From NCBI RefSeq assembly GCF_003815875.1, contig NZ_CP033924.1, positions 5,456,001 through 5,520,000 of the forward strand: a DNA stretch of 64,000 nt, read 5' to 3'. Shown here piece after piece: positions 17,501-25,286 of this stretch (positions are counted from its first letter, which is position 1; every line of letters starts with the position of its first letter). The position numbers and the translations under genes were made by a program. The notes beneath the pieces are model-generated. The model was given only the letters and a program-made list of their open reading frames with translations, did no database searches and was not told the DNA's origin. Source of the stretch: Chryseobacterium lactis. GTDB taxonomy: Bacteria; Bacteroidota; Bacteroidia; Flavobacteriales; Weeksellaceae.

Positions 17501-18053
17501 GACAGAGCTAAAAAAGGATTCTAAAACAATCTCAAAAACAGAAACCAGGTACGATGATCCTGCTACCTTATTACCTACTTCCACATTATCCTTTGATCTT
17601 CAAAATACTGGTACTTCAACAACAGAAGTAACCTACGATAAATACGATGCTAAGGGAAACCTTCAACAATACACTACCAAAGATGGTATTTCAACAACAA
17701 TCATCTGGGGATACAACAATACTCAGCCGATTGCCAAAATTGAGAACGCAACATTAGCAGCTATTAATTCTTCCTTTATCAATGCTATTGTCAGTGCTTC
17801 TGATACGGATGCAATAGCTGGGACTAATAACGATGAAACTGATTTACTGAACGCTTTTAAAACATTTAAAAACAATTTATCAGGTTACAAAATCACTACC
17901 TACAGCTATGATCCGCTGATCGGAGTCAGAAGTATCATTCCTCCTTCGGGAATCAAGGAAAGTTATCTCTATGATTCCGCAGGAAGACTTGAAAAAGTAA
18001 TCAATGCAGATGGAAAGATTTTGAAGGAAATGAAGTACAACTATAAAAACTAA
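14577..18053 (+). CDS. Rhs/YD-repeat-type secreted protein, first subunit
   Basis: 1158 residues with signal peptide MKKIFLLSIFILNIGKAQ. Near the N-terminus, DIGIPITSMSIDRGLNLDVSLKYHPASIAVEEKASDVGLGWNL is the SpvB/Rhs-type N-terminal motif. The C-terminal third carries YD-like repeats (EVTYDKYDAKGNLQQY, IKESYLYDSAGRLEKVINADGKI) and ends there with no toxin tip. Six bases separate it from the second Rhs gene, and both have signal peptides. Known: in Tc toxins the B and C proteins jointly build one Rhs shell that encloses a toxin; inferred: these two may do the same. The AT content and codon use match the neighbours. Confidence 0.8.
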   Translation: MKKIFLLSIFILNIGKAQNISNPESNSYTPKDLPSSPTTASLMKFEEIPVDNYTGVPDIGIPITSMSIDRGLNLDVSLKYHPASIAVEEKASDVGLGWNLIAGGTITRTVKGLPDEYKFDGNYTRRGIYRKDEQSYPNKYGEVYDILKNQQFGYDDLVRYDKYNEFAWETYFKSTYDSQYDLYQYNFFGNTGRFIIKRNDNGEFIVKKLDENNLRIQYINNTNFEPVKFTITDENGYVYIFDIIERSDSNDVTFSSGLDGIGSSSITRTISYNSAFHLSRIEDTNNRLLMAASFEEPSKEIVIINNSTNYAFSSGYETTLDDIRMRQCEDQIFPYLNPVNRTSTNQIISYTRKLKEINIIGKAIIKFEFQTGRSDTNLHNPSESRFLKKITVNDPNSHQSKSYVLNQLYRESIYKRMFLSKVDVLDQNNAFLYNYQLSYSDITGNIISQNIGKDYWGYLNARPIYSFSGEYREVTPGITNVDVLSKMTLPTSGSIDFTYENNTYSYSSLYNTTETLTNWDDNINNWDEQYIVSDFNQTDKNKPQKYAFTLQEAADVSFVVENSFGPNPPSDWRYLLYTSPTGIAGETLIAQNSDTESKKTLSLQPGNYYLKYSSMNIGATQPFTSSVNIFYKTKKSIVQKYVFGGGIRIKKVTYKESNSNTAKETEYSYQNLDNTELSSGSLSVPKPIYTYKEYSTKKGLKCVHRSPVGALLGVFGYDYPVYDVITTSNIVPSQKLKGEIGYKNVVVKEIGKGQQNYTYSSPIDIPNNYIPASAPPILFYETPDYKRGLLKKAAILDDQGRILKSSTQEYSYTDHIENIGITYFSSQLSTSAYYPMFKKYGDFLLHIRGCSQHVEPAHSNTQNYVGVKEYFYDDLNVTPPQCAFYGGETPNMVRHHFDNEIIGKANLIKQEDTEFLQGQNSVKTVKNIVYNNLNYPIQQNVIYPDGTSHQTTYQYAGEKGNQKLINANMIGIPLETELKKDSKTISKTETRYDDPATLLPTSTLSFDLQNTGTSTTEVTYDKYDAKGNLQQYTTKDGISTTIIWGYNNTQPIAKIENATLAAINSSFINAIVSASDTDAIAGTNNDETDLLNAFKTFKNNLSGYKITTYSYDPLIGVRSIIPPSGIKESYLYDSAGRLEKVINADGKILKEMKYNYKN

Positions 18054-18059
18054 CAACCG

Positions 18060-21000
18060 ATGAAAAAACTTATAATCCCTGTAGGAATGCTATTGGCAAC
18101 AGGTGCTCTGAAGGCACAGCTCAGCCCGATTCCTGCTACAGAAAATTACGTTCAGACCAAAACATATCTCGATTATAATGGAAGCCAGCCTACCAAATCA
18201 TCAGAAACTGTTCAGTATTTTGACGGATTGGGAAGGCCGAAACAAGTTGTGGGAATAAAAGCTTCTCCACAAGGAAAAGATGTGGTCACTCATATTGAAT
18301 ATGATGCATTTGGAAGACAGGTAAAAGACTATCTTCCTATCCCGCAATCCGGAACCCAGAATGGAGCGATATATACTTCACCATTAGGAAATGCCTCTTC
18401 TATCTATGGTGGAGAGAAAATATTTTCTGAAAAGATATTAGAGAATTCACCACTCGATAGAATCCAGCAACAGATCCAGGTGGGTAATGACTGGGGTTCC
18501 AAGCCTGTTAAATTTGATTATGAGGCAGTTACCATAGCTGATGGAGTAAGAAAGTTTATTACCACTACGAGCTGGGTAAACGGAGCTACCCAATCTGTAT
18601 TGGCTGAAGATTGGTTGTACAGAGACGGGCAGTTATTTAAAAATACAATTACCGATGAGGACGGCAACAAAACTGTTGAGTTTAAAAATAGTAGAGGACA
18701 AACGGTGGTCGTTAGAAAAATTGTAAATGGAGAATATGCAGATACCCACTATGTATATAACGAATATGACCAACTGGCATTTGTATTGCCTCCGTTAGCC
18801 AGTATTAGAGGTGATATTGTGGCCAATACTGTAAAACATGATGAGTTGTGCTATCAGTACCACTACGATGGAAGAAATCGTTTGGTAGAAAAGAAGCTTC
18901 CCGGAAAAGGTTGGGAATACATGGTCTATGACAAGCAAGACAGATTAGTAGCTACACAGGATGCTAATCTCAATGCAAAAGGTCAATGGATCTATACAAA
19001 ATATGATGAACTGGGAAGAGTGGCCATTACAGGAATTGCAACTGGAAGTGACAGAAGTCAGGAACAGGCTATTGTGAACGGATATGGTTCAAATAATGTC
19101 ACCAGGCTCAACACAGTTTTGTTTAACAGACAAGGAATGGATGTCTATTACGGAAATCCGGATAACACGTATCCCAATTCTACCAAATGGGTGAGTTTAT
19201 TATCTTTAAATTATTATGATTCTTATCCCGGATACAGCTTCAATCCTTCATTTCCTGCAACAATACAAGGCGAGCCTACTTTAACACCAACACCTTCTTC
19301 TGACGGAAGAAGTACAAACAGCCTTCCTCTTGTCAGCCTGGTGAAAAATATTGAAGATGACAACTGGACTAAAAATTATACCTACTATGATTTAAAAGGA
19401 AGAGCAATAGGAAGCTATTCCATCAATCATTTGGGTGGGTATACCAAAACAGAATCTAAGCTGAATTTCTCCGGAACTCAGCAAATGGCTGTCACCAGAC
19501 ATAAAAGACTTACTACAGATACGGAAAAAATAATTACTGAGAATTTTGAATATGATCATCAAAACAGGTTACTTGTACATAAGCATCAGGTAGACAGTAA
19601 CCCTGTTGAGATTTTAACCCAGAATACCTATAATGAGCTTTCGCAGGTTTCGAATAAAAAAGTAGCCAATAACCTTCAGAGCATTGACTATGCCTACAAT
19701 ATCCGTGGATGGATGACCAAAATCAATGATCCTGCTAATCTGAATGGAAAGCTGTTTGGATACGAGCTCAGGTATAATAATCCTCCTTATACGAATATAG
19801 CCACCGGAAAATACAACGGAAATATCGCAGAGATCGATTGGAGAAACGCTTCAGAAGATGTTCTGAAAAGATATTCCTATTCTTATGATGCGCTAAACAG
19901 ATTAAAAGATGCCATTTATACCGAACCAGGTACAACAAATCCTTATAACAATAATTTCAATGAAAATCTCACCTACGATCTGAACGGAAATATCCTGACC
20001 CTGAAAAGAAATGCTGTCCCGGTAACAGGTACAACGGCTACCCAGGTAGACGATCTGCAGTATCAGTACACCGGAAATCGCCTGAACCAGGTTATAGAAA
20101 ATGCAATGAATAACACGGGCTATGAAGGAGGAAATAATATCATTGATTATGATCCAAATGGTAATATGATCAATATGAAGGATAAAGGAATTCAGTCCAT
20201 TGTTTATAATTACCTGAATTTACCCAACGCCATAGGAATTACCCAGGTGAATCCTGCGGGAAAAGTAAGCACGACCAACATCGCTCATATGTATCGGGCT
20301 GATGGCATAAAGCTCCGTAAGACATTTGTTCAATCAGCTTATATGGGACTTCCTATACAGCGCATGACAGATTATCTTGACGGGTTTCAGTATTCATATA
20401 TAGATAACGGAACAGGGTGTTTTACCTGCAAAACGGAAAATGCCTATGAAGAACAGGCTTACAGAAAAATCATTATTCCGGTCATCCCCGGAGACCCAAA
20501 ATGGATCCTGGATTTTGTACCTACTGCAGAAGGCTTTTATAGTTTCACAGAAAACCGTTATATTTATCAGTACAAAGATCACCTTGGAAATGCCAGGGTA
20601 AGTTTTGCCAAAAACAGCGCAGGCGTTCTGGAAGTAACCGATACCAACAGCTATTACCCGTTTGGATTAAACCATATCGGAGGGTTTAAAGGACTTTTAA
20701 GTGGGTATTATAATTACAAGTACAATGGGAAGGAGTTGCAGGAGACTGGGATGTATGATTATGGAGCGAGGATGTATATGCCTGATTTGGGTAGATGGGG
20801 CGTGGTGGATCCGTTGGCGGAAACTTCAAGAAGATGGAGTCCTTATACTTATGCTTTTAATAATCCTATAAGATTTATTGATCCGGATGGCAGACAAGCA
20901 ACGGATATATACAAAATGGATAAAAGTGGCAATCTTACATGGATGGCTGAATCTAAAACGGATGTGATTTATACTGAAAAGAATTTTGATAGTAGTGGAA

Positions 21001-21557
21001 ATCTAAAGACTGAAAATGATGGTGGATTTGAAGTTGGTGAAAAAGGCTTTATCAAAGGGAATACTCATCAATATTCAACAACTGGAGAGACATATTTGGA
21101 CTTTAAAGGAGATGAAGCAAAAGGTCTGGATTATCTTAATCAAGTAGGAGATTGGATGAAATCGGGAGAAGTAAATGTGGAATTTGGAATACAAACAGCT
21201 GAAGTAAATGGTAAAGATAATACTGTTGTATATACATCTAATCAGGAAACGTCTACAAGTCCCGTTTATGATGGAAATAATGTTAAATTACAAGGACATT
21301 TGCATCCTGGGACATGGAATCCCGAACAAATTTCAGGCCCCTTAAATCCTAGTGGGTTTCGAATGTCAAAATTTCCACTAAAAGAAAATGGCTTTACCTC
21401 TAAGATAATGAGTAAAACTAATCGTGGAGATAGAGTGTCTGCAGAAACTATGCCTAATGCAGTGAATTTTATTTACGCTCCGGCACACAATACAACCATT
21501 ATATATAATAGTTCTCAAATAATTAAAGCTTATGAAGGAAAATTTAAAAAAAATTAA
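18060..21557 (+). CDS. DUF6443-type Rhs protein with variable C-terminal toxin-like tip
   Basis: 1165 residues. A signal peptide (residues 1-19) is followed by a DUF6443-like segment (TVQYFDGLGRPKQVVGI, IEYDAFGRQVKDYLPIP), many YD repeats, and the Rhs core KYNGKELQETGMYDYGARMY ... GRWGVVDPLAE ... YTYAFNNPIRFIDPDGR, which ends near residue 945. The last 220 residues are different in base use (more AT) and carry GHLHPGTW followed by GPLNPSG, which recalls the HxHP and PS parts of JAB-like toxin domains; the assignment is tentative because the last metal-ligand Asp is not clear. An overlapping lipoprotein gene follows and is the likely immunity gene. Confidence 0.85.
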   Translation: MKKLIIPVGMLLATGALKAQLSPIPATENYVQTKTYLDYNGSQPTKSSETVQYFDGLGRPKQVVGIKASPQGKDVVTHIEYDAFGRQVKDYLPIPQSGTQNGAIYTSPLGNASSIYGGEKIFSEKILENSPLDRIQQQIQVGNDWGSKPVKFDYEAVTIADGVRKFITTTSWVNGATQSVLAEDWLYRDGQLFKNTITDEDGNKTVEFKNSRGQTVVVRKIVNGEYADTHYVYNEYDQLAFVLPPLASIRGDIVANTVKHDELCYQYHYDGRNRLVEKKLPGKGWEYMVYDKQDRLVATQDANLNAKGQWIYTKYDELGRVAITGIATGSDRSQEQAIVNGYGSNNVTRLNTVLFNRQGMDVYYGNPDNTYPNSTKWVSLLSLNYYDSYPGYSFNPSFPATIQGEPTLTPTPSSDGRSTNSLPLVSLVKNIEDDNWTKNYTYYDLKGRAIGSYSINHLGGYTKTESKLNFSGTQQMAVTRHKRLTTDTEKIITENFEYDHQNRLLVHKHQVDSNPVEILTQNTYNELSQVSNKKVANNLQSIDYAYNIRGWMTKINDPANLNGKLFGYELRYNNPPYTNIATGKYNGNIAEIDWRNASEDVLKRYSYSYDALNRLKDAIYTEPGTTNPYNNNFNENLTYDLNGNILTLKRNAVPVTGTTATQVDDLQYQYTGNRLNQVIENAMNNTGYEGGNNIIDYDPNGNMINMKDKGIQSIVYNYLNLPNAIGITQVNPAGKVSTTNIAHMYRADGIKLRKTFVQSAYMGLPIQRMTDYLDGFQYSYIDNGTGCFTCKTENAYEEQAYRKIIIPVIPGDPKWILDFVPTAEGFYSFTENRYIYQYKDHLGNARVSFAKNSAGVLEVTDTNSYYPFGLNHIGGFKGLLSGYYNYKYNGKELQETGMYDYGARMYMPDLGRWGVVDPLAETSRRWSPYTYAFNNPIRFIDPDGRQATDIYKMDKSGNLTWMAESKTDVIYTEKNFDSSGNLKTENDGGFEVGEKGFIKGNTHQYSTTGETYLDFKGDEAKGLDYLNQVGDWMKSGEVNVEFGIQTAEVNGKDNTVVYTSNQETSTSPVYDGNNVKLQGHLHPGTWNPEQISGPLNPSGFRMSKFPLKENGFTSKIMSKTNRGDRVSAETMPNAVNFIYAPAHNTTIIYNSSQIIKAYEGKFKKN

Positions 21558-22005
21558 AATAGTTCTCTTATTATGCATTCTTTTATTGAATTTTGGTTGC
21601 TCTGCTCAGACTCACCAAAAGAAGGATTTTTATAATTACATAGAAAAAATAATTGGTGAAAAGGAGTTTGCTTTTTTTGAAATAAGCTTAATTAAAAAAT
21701 GTAACAATCAATATCTGTTCGGCTTTGCAAAAATGAATTATAATGATAATCTCTCTAACAGGATTAAGACTTATAACTATAAAGGCTCTTTAATAATCTT
21801 TGACTTGGGTGAAGAAAAAGATAAGCAGATTATCAATTTTTTCGATTCTTTTTTTGAGAAAACAAATCAAGATATATCTAATTTAAAGAAAGGCAGGCAA
21901 TCAACAATTGATGAAAGAGCACTCTATTTCGTAGATAAAAAATTCATTCCAGATTTTAATAGAACTCAGATTTTTATGGAGAGCGACTGCGATAAAAGCG
22001 AATAG
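21532..22005 (+). CDS. Putative immunity lipoprotein for the Rhs tip
   Basis: 157 residues. The ATG lies inside the last 26 bases of the Rhs gene in another frame. The N-terminus MKENLKKIKIVLLLCILLLNFGC is a lipoprotein signal with lipobox LNFGC (Cys23), then SAQTHQKKDFYNYIEKIIGEKEF. The body is charged and of mixed alpha/beta type, with no family recognised. Immunity genes always follow the toxin tip closely, and periplasm-facing anchoring would suit a toxin that acts outside the cytoplasm. Base composition is AT-rich like the tip, which suggests both arrived together. Confidence 0.65.
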   Translation: MKENLKKIKIVLLLCILLLNFGCSAQTHQKKDFYNYIEKIIGEKEFAFFEISLIKKCNNQYLFGFAKMNYNDNLSNRIKTYNYKGSLIIFDLGEEKDKQIINFFDSFFEKTNQDISNLKKGRQSTIDERALYFVDKKFIPDFNRTQIFMESDCDKSE

Positions 22006-22061
22006 GATATTTTTTAATCCTCCCGCTAACATACGATTATCGTGTGGTAGATAAAATAAAT

Positions 22062-22078
22062 CCTCGCATTTTGCGAGG
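22062..22078 (+). terminator. Terminator of the Rhs locus
   Basis: CCTCGCA (22062-22068), TTT loop, TGCGAGG (22072-22078), then GTTTTGTGTTTTC. Confidence 0.8.
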
Positions 22079-22277
22079 GTTTTGTGTTTTCTATTGTTCC
22101 GTTTTGTATTAGAAAACAGAACAATAATAATTTTCAGGATTATGTTTAGGGATAGAATAAAAGGGTTGAATTTTTTATATTTGTGGTCATAAATAAAACC
22201 TCGCAGCAGCACAAATTCTTTGTGGCATTTTTATTATAAATCTTTCAGTAAACTACCTTATTTTATATCAATATTGA

Positions 22278-22370
22278 CGATGTAGAAATTATAAATATAG
22301 CACTGCAATTGATTATTCTCACAAAAAAGAACTTTTAGATGAGATTGCAGTTTTTAGAATGTTTGATTAA
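22278..22370 (+). pseudogene. Possible orphan gene tail (displaced immunity gene?)
   Basis: After a TGA at 22275-22277 the frame is open for 30 codons, ending ...STAIDYSHKKELLDEIAVFRMFD then TAA (22368-22370). It lacks a start codon and has protein-like composition. Fragments of older immunity genes are common downstream of Rhs tips; this could be one, but 30 codons can also arise by chance. Confidence 0.25.
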
Positions 22371-22394
22371 TAGTTTTTTAACCACATAAAAAAC

Positions 22395-22425
22395 AAAGGC
22401 TGTCACCACAAAGTTGACAGCCTTT
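22395..22425 (-). terminator. Terminator of the L-fucose/lactate operon
   Basis: AAAGGCTGTCA (22395-22405) pairs with TGACAGCCTTT (22415-22425), 11 bp with a 9-base loop; on the minus strand it is followed by GTTTTTTATG. It lies 43 bases past the last gene. Confidence 0.85.
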
Positions 22426-22467
22426 CCTTTGAAAAAAGTAAATGCTAATATAATAAATGTGTTTTTT

Positions 22468-23247
22468 TTATAAAGCTCTGTCCAGATGTACATAGCCACC
22501 ATCCACATGGATAAGCTGGCCTGTGGTATGGCTGGATTTTTCCGAAAGTAAAAAAGCCACCATATGGGCAATTTCTTCCGTTTTAGTCATTCTTTTTTCA
22601 AAGGGTATTTTATCGGTTATCTTTTTCAGTTGGCCTTGCGGGTCTTCAAAAGTGCTGATCCATTTTTCGTATAATGGGGTATAAGCTTCTGCAACGATGA
22701 CGGCATTCACTCGAATATGATAAGGCAACAATTCTACAGCCCATTCTCTGGTTAATGCATTCCTTCCTCCATTGGCTGCCGCATAGGCTGATGTTCCTCC
22801 CTGTCCTGTTTCGGCGGTTTTGCTTCCGATATTAACAATACTTCCCTTGCTTTTCTTCAAAGCCGGAAGAACGTAATGAGCCAGAAGATAATAATGAACA
22901 AGATTTTTATGCAGCGATTCCATAAAAGCTTCATAGTTTCCATCCTCCAACCCGATGCCATCATTTTCTCCTGCATTGTTGACAAGCCCGTCTATTCTGT
23001 TAAATTTTGTCATCACCTCATCAATGGCTTTCCTGCATTCTTCAGGATTCGTAAGTTCTGCCGTTATCTCGTGAGCCGTCAGATTTTCTGATGTCAGAAA
23101 ATCGATTAATTGCTGATTATCTTCCCTGTTTCTGCCAATAATTACAGGAATAGCTTTTTCCCTCGCGAGCACTTTTACAATACCTTCTCCTATTCCTTTA
23201 GCTCCACCGCTTACGATAATAATCTTATTTTCGAGTTGTAAATCCAT
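22468..23247 (-). CDS. SDR-family sugar dehydrogenase, probably L-fucose dehydrogenase
   Basis: 259 residues, last gene of the operon. Rossmann motif VSGGAKGIG (residues 12-20), NNAGENDG (90-97), Ser142 and Tyr155 at SDR spacing. The active-site Y-x-x-x-K is YAAAN here: the lysine is replaced by Asn159 (codon AAT at 22773-22771). Since the rest of the active site is kept, the enzyme is probably active with a variant proton relay. In this operon it would oxidise the free sugar to the 1,5-lactone with NAD(P). The second SDR of the operon has the normal lysine, so the two are not interchangeable. It starts 3 bases after the lactonase. Confidence 0.8.
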   Translation of the reverse strand: MDLQLENKIIIVSGGAKGIGEGIVKVLAREKAIPVIIGRNREDNQQLIDFLTSENLTAHEITAELTNPEECRKAIDEVMTKFNRIDGLVNNAGENDGIGLEDGNYEAFMESLHKNLVHYYLLAHYVLPALKKSKGSIVNIGSKTAETGQGGTSAYAAANGGRNALTREWAVELLPYHIRVNAVIVAEAYTPLYEKWISTFEDPQGQLKKITDKIPFEKRMTKTEEIAHMVAFLLSEKSSHTTGQLIHVDGGYVHLDRAL

Positions 23248-23250
23248 AGA

Positions 23251-24072
23251 TTATAAATTATAAAAATGAATAGCATTTTCTTCAAGAATCTGTTGTTGCT
23301 CCTCTCTGCTCAATTGCTGTATATATTCTTTTACAAGTTGCAGCCACTCAGAATAGTTTGTATTCAAAAGCATAACGGGCCAGTCACTTCCAAACAGAAT
23401 TCTCGAGGTTCCAAAATATGTGAATACAATATCCAGATAAGGCTCCAGCATTTCTTTTGTCCATTTTCCCTTTGCCGCTTCAGTCACCAATCCGGAAAGT
23501 TTACAATGTACATTCTCTGACCGTGCTAAAGCGATAATATTTTTCTTCCATGTTTCAATCTCCAGATTTTTTATATCAGGTTTTCCCATATGGTCCAAAA
23601 TCAGCTTCTGATCCTGAACTTGTCTTACAAACTGAATCACTTCTTCCATCTGAGAATGGTAGATTAAAATATCATACGTATATCCATAAGCCTGAAGTTT
23701 TCTGATATTACCCACAAATTGAGGTTGGGAAAGAAAACCTTTCGGCTCAGCCTGAACAATATGACGCCAGCCTTTTATTACAGGATATTCTTTAAATTTC
23801 TGCAATTGATCTTCAAAATCATGGCTCAGAAAATCTATCCAGCCCACAACTCCTTTGATCTTTGGATATTTTTCTGCCAATTTCAGTAGAAATCGGGTCT
23901 CTTCCAAGCTTTGATCTGCCTGAACTGCGACAATTCCATGAATATGATGATCCACCAGTATTCCATCAATATCTGATGGCAAAAAATCCTGCCGGATTGC
24001 GGTCATGCTGTCATCGATCCAGGAATCCCGAACCTTATCATATTTCCAGAAATGTACGTGAGCATCAATCAT
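23251..24072 (-). CDS. Amidohydrolase-family sugar lactonase, probably L-fucono-1,5-lactonase
   Basis: 273 residues. The N-terminal metal motif is DAHVHFWKYD (H5, H7), followed by VKGWRHIVQAEP, LILDHMGKPDI (His) and the C-terminal LFGSDWPVMLLNT with the catalytic Asp. This arrangement is that of the COG3618 lactonases, which include L-fuconolactonase, and the length is typical. It should hydrolyse the lactone made by the neighbouring dehydrogenase to the open aldonate. It lies 3 bases after the mutarotase and 3 bases before the SDR gene, deep in one operon. Confidence 0.85.
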   Translation of the reverse strand: MIDAHVHFWKYDKVRDSWIDDSMTAIRQDFLPSDIDGILVDHHIHGIVAVQADQSLEETRFLLKLAEKYPKIKGVVGWIDFLSHDFEDQLQKFKEYPVIKGWRHIVQAEPKGFLSQPQFVGNIRKLQAYGYTYDILIYHSQMEEVIQFVRQVQDQKLILDHMGKPDIKNLEIETWKKNIIALARSENVHCKLSGLVTEAAKGKWTKEMLEPYLDIVFTYFGTSRILFGSDWPVMLLNTNYSEWLQLVKEYIQQLSREEQQQILEENAIHFYNL

Positions 24073-24075
24073 TTT

Positions 24076-24405
24076 TTATAGATTAAAAATTTTATCCATG
24101 GTAATCCATTTCTCTCCCGGTTGAGAATGTGGTAATGCCTGCTGATATTTCCACATTAATGTTTCCCATTCCTGAACTTTTGCGTTGGATTTATCTGCTT
24201 TTACCTTACTTTCAAAAGAGAAATTATCTTCCACTTCCATGATCATAAAAAGACGGTTTCCGGTACGGTATATTTCCATATTCAAAATTCCTGAAGCCTT
24301 TATACTGTCAAGAATTTCCGGCCATACTTTCTGATGATATTCTTCATATTCGCGGATCAGATGTTCATCATCTTTAAGGTCCAAAGCCAGCACATATCTT
24401 TTCAT
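24076..24405 (-). CDS. L-rhamnose/L-fucose mutarotase (RhaM/FucU-like dimeric barrel)
   Basis: 109 residues, the standard length. Seen: LALDLKDDEHLIREYEEYHQKVWPEILDSIKASGI, with the His and Trp-Pro-Glu of the RhaM family, then NMEIYRTGNRLFMIMEVEDNFSFE and WETLMWKYQQALP. The family interconverts alpha and beta anomers of L-rhamnose, and close members act on L-fucose. Here it would supply the anomer needed by the sugar dehydrogenase. Its start codon shares one base with the stop of the upstream hydrolase gene, so translation is coupled. Confidence 0.88.
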   Translation of the reverse strand: MKRYVLALDLKDDEHLIREYEEYHQKVWPEILDSIKASGILNMEIYRTGNRLFMIMEVEDNFSFESKVKADKSNAKVQEWETLMWKYQQALPHSQPGEKWITMDKIFNL

Positions 24406-25253
24406 TAAGAATAAGATTTAATGTTTTGCTTACTTGTTCCCAGCCCCTCAATACCTAGTTCTACCACATCACCAGGTTGTAAATACCACGCTTTAGGTTT
24501 CTGCCCCATTCCTACTCCGGCCGGAGTACCGGTTGAAATAACATCTCCCGGCAATAAAGTCATAAACTGGCTGATATAGCTGACGATATAAGCTACATCA
24601 AAAATAAAGTTGGAAGTATTCCCGTTTTGCATTAAAGTACCATTCACTTTCAACCAAAGCTTCAAATTGTTGACATTCTCTATCTCATCTTTTGTAGCAA
24701 TGAAAGGCCCTATCGGAGCAAAAGTATCGGCACTTTTCCCTTTCACCCACTGTCCGTTTCTTTCAATCTGAAAAGCTCTTTCACTATAATCATTGTGCAA
24801 AGCATAACCTGCAATATGATCAAAAGCATCCTCTGGTTCTACATAGCTGGCTTTTTTGCCAATGATGATCGCCAGTTCCACTTCCCAATCGGTTTTTGTA
24901 CTGTTTTTAGGAATAATTACATCATCATCAGGGCCTACAATTGCTGAAGTAGCTTTAAAAAACAAAATTGGCTCAGAAGGAATCGGCATATTGGTTTCTG
25001 CAGCATGATCTTTATAATTGAGTCCTACACATACAATCTTCGATGGTCTTGCCAATGGCGCTCCTAATCTCACATCTTTATTAATTTCCTGAAGATTTCC
25101 TTCCGCAATTTTTTGTTTCAATTCTTCAATCGCATTACCGGAAAAAAACTGCTCATCGTATTCATTAACCAAATGAGAGACATCATAGTATTTTTCGCCT
25201 ATGATGACTCCCGGTTTTTCCTGACCTTCTGCTCCGTATCTTATTAGTTTCAT
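24405..25253 (-). CDS. Fumarylacetoacetate-hydrolase-family protein, probably 2,4-diketo-3-deoxy-L-fuconate hydrolase
   Basis: 282 residues with a short N-terminal domain and a C-terminal FAH fold. Seen: KIVCVGLNYKDHAAETNMPIPSEPILFFKATSAIVGPDDDV, then TDWEVELAIIIGKKASYV (metal-binding Glu residues), YALHNDYSERAFQ and GDVISTGTPAGVGMGQKP. FAH enzymes cleave C-C bonds of diketo acids with Mg2+. In the non-phosphorylating L-fucose route described in Xanthomonas, an FAH enzyme splits 2,4-diketo-3-deoxy-L-fuconate to pyruvate and L-lactate. The flanking lactonase, dehydratase and dehydrogenase genes make that role likely here. Confidence 0.85.
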   Translation of the reverse strand: MKLIRYGAEGQEKPGVIIGEKYYDVSHLVNEYDEQFFSGNAIEELKQKIAEGNLQEINKDVRLGAPLARPSKIVCVGLNYKDHAAETNMPIPSEPILFFKATSAIVGPDDDVIIPKNSTKTDWEVELAIIIGKKASYVEPEDAFDHIAGYALHNDYSERAFQIERNGQWVKGKSADTFAPIGPFIATKDEIENVNNLKLWLKVNGTLMQNGNTSNFIFDVAYIVSYISQFMTLLPGDVISTGTPAGVGMGQKPKAWYLQPGDVVELGIEGLGTSKQNIKSYS

Positions 25254-25286
25254 ATCAATTATATAAGTTTATTTTTTCTACTTAAT

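Larger units (their letters stand above)
22006..22467. other. Gap between the Rhs locus and the sugar operon: remnants and two terminators
   Basis: 462 bases without an intact gene. It holds a terminator (22062-22078), an unremarkable AT-rich stretch to about 22270, a 30-codon open tail (22278-22370) without a start, and the minus-strand terminator at 22395-22425. This is the pattern of leftovers from earlier toxin/immunity exchanges. Confidence 0.6.

Noticed and set aside
22079..22277. Possible gene or RNA in the AT-rich stretch after the Rhs terminator
   Set aside because: No open frame of useful length, and no RNA motif seen.
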